Below are positions 6,760 to 7,160 of a stretch of DNA of 7,160 nt, one piece after another. The translations under genes and the position numbers were made by a program. Every line of letters begins with the position of its first letter. Within the stretch, counting starts at the first letter, position 1. Source of the stretch: JANOBJ01 sp031411575 (lineage in GTDB: Bacteria; Pseudomonadota; Gammaproteobacteria; Burkholderiales; Burkholderiaceae_C); assembly GCA_031411575.1 (NCBI GenBank), contig JANOBJ010000398.1, forward strand, positions 1 through 7,160, given 5' to 3'. Below the pieces are notes generated by a model, which was given only the letters and a program-made list of their open reading frames with translations, was not told the DNA's origin and did not search any database.

Positions 6760-7160
6760 ATGTCCGAAACCGTCCTGCAGCTCACCGGCATCACCAAACG
6801 TTTCGGGCCGCTGGTCGCCAACGACGCCATCTCGCTGGAACTGCAAGCCGGCGAAGTACTGGCCCTGCTCGGGGAGAACGGCGCCGGCAAGTCCACGCTG
6901 GTATCCATCCTGTTTGGCCACTACGTCGCCGACGAGGGCGACATTGCGGTCTTTGGCAAACCCCTGCCTCCGGGCGACCCGCGCGCAGCACTCGCGGCCG
7001 GCATCGGCATGGTGCACCAGCATTTCACGCTGGCCGACAACCTCAGCGTACTGGACAACGTCATGCTTGGCACCGAGCCGCTGCCGGCCGCGAGTGCTGC
7101 GCGCGGGTCGCCCGGAGGCAGGGGTTTGCCAAAGACCGCAATGTCGCCCTCGTCGGCGAC
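6760..7160 (+). CDS. ABC transporter ATP-binding protein, partial (BMP/nucleoside type)
   Basis: The first ~107 codons (6760 to about 7081) encode the beginning of an ABC ATPase: Walker A GENGAGKST at residues 38-46, and the Q-loop MVHQHFTL at 84-91 with Q87. The short A-loop/Q-loop pattern (GMVHQHF, LSVLDNVMLG) matches the large, usually double-domain ATPases (about 500 residues, RbsA/YufO-like) that work with BMP-family binding proteins and two permeases to import nucleosides. The start MSETVLQLTGITKRFG is normal for the family. From 7082 to the window end the frame stays open but reads the reverse complement of this gene's own codons (see the inverted repeat), so PAASAARGSPGG and what follows is not real protein. 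Signature (LSGGQ-like) and Walker B motifs lie beyond the real sequence. Partnership with the BMP protein at 4991-5995 is inferred; the convergent GST lies between them. Confidence 0.88.
   Translation, partial: MSETVLQLTGITKRFGPLVANDAISLELQAGEVLALLGENGAGKSTLVSILFGHYVADEGDIAVFGKPLPPGDPRAALAAGIGMVHQHFTLADNLSVLDNVMLGTEPLPAASAARGSPGGRGLPKTAMSPSSA
6925..7003 (+). repeat. Inverted repeat, left arm (genuine coding copy)
   Basis: These 79 bases within the ABC ATPase gene recur as an exact reverse complement at 7082-7160. This copy is in good coding register and is taken as the original. The spacer between the arms is 78 bases (7004-7081). Confidence 0.95.
7082..7160 (-). repeat. Inverted repeat, right arm (likely fold-back artefact at contig end)
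   Basis: An exact 79-base reverse complement of 6925-7003 that runs to the last base of the window. At the junction, CCGCTGCCGG meets the partner sequence CCGATGCCGG, giving one mismatch and then 4 more matching bases. This is a microhomology typical of template switching. It breaks the ABC ATPase coding sequence, so it is most likely a chimeric read or amplification artefact retained at the contig edge. Confidence 0.93.

Noticed and set aside
7082..7160. Palindromic window end as a genuine hairpin telomere or plasmid end
   Set aside because: The arms are ordinary ABC ATPase coding sequence with a microhomology junction, which fits a fold-back chimera better than a telomere.

Overview
The window has high G+C, tightly packed genes and protein sequences typical of a betaproteobacterium. 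The gene families, and the small AT-rich inverted repeat between two of the genes, fit the Burkholderiales, most likely Comamonadaceae (Polaromonas/Rhodoferax/Variovorax-like). That placement is my judgement from protein style and was not computed. The right edge looks like a contig end.

Layout, left to right. A HerA-like (DUF853/YjgR-type) P-loop ATPase occupies 107-1624 (+). A short gap with a reasonable sigma-70-like promoter follows. It leads into three tightly packed + strand genes: a GTP-cyclohydrolase-II-like protein of the URC1 type (1713-2996), a DUF1688/URC4 protein (2993-4261, overlapping the previous gene by 4 bases), and uracil phosphoribosyltransferase upp (4277-4906). After an 84-base gap with a small hairpin comes a secreted BMP-family (PnrA-like) substrate-binding protein (4991-5995). 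A glutathione S-transferase lies on the minus strand (6010 to about 6621, or up to 6726) and converges on it. The window ends in the first ~107 codons of an ABC transporter ATPase of the kind that partners BMP-family binding proteins (from 6760, +).

How the genes may work together. URC1, URC4 and a uracil phosphoribosyltransferase (URC6) are the core of the fungal URC uracil-catabolism route. In that route uracil is first converted to UMP, and the ring is then opened by the cyclohydrolase-like enzyme. The three-gene run here is a bacterial version of that set. The BMP binding protein and the ABC ATPase would be the uptake arm for nucleosides or bases; that link rests on family knowledge and proximity. 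The GST and the HerA-like ATPase have no evident role in it.

Two features need caution. The last 79 bases (7082-7160) are an exact reverse complement of 6925-7003, so the tail of the ABC gene is almost certainly a fold-back artefact or rearrangement and not real coding sequence. The GST start is unclear because a run of 12 G (12 C on the coding strand) sits directly upstream of its conserved domain.
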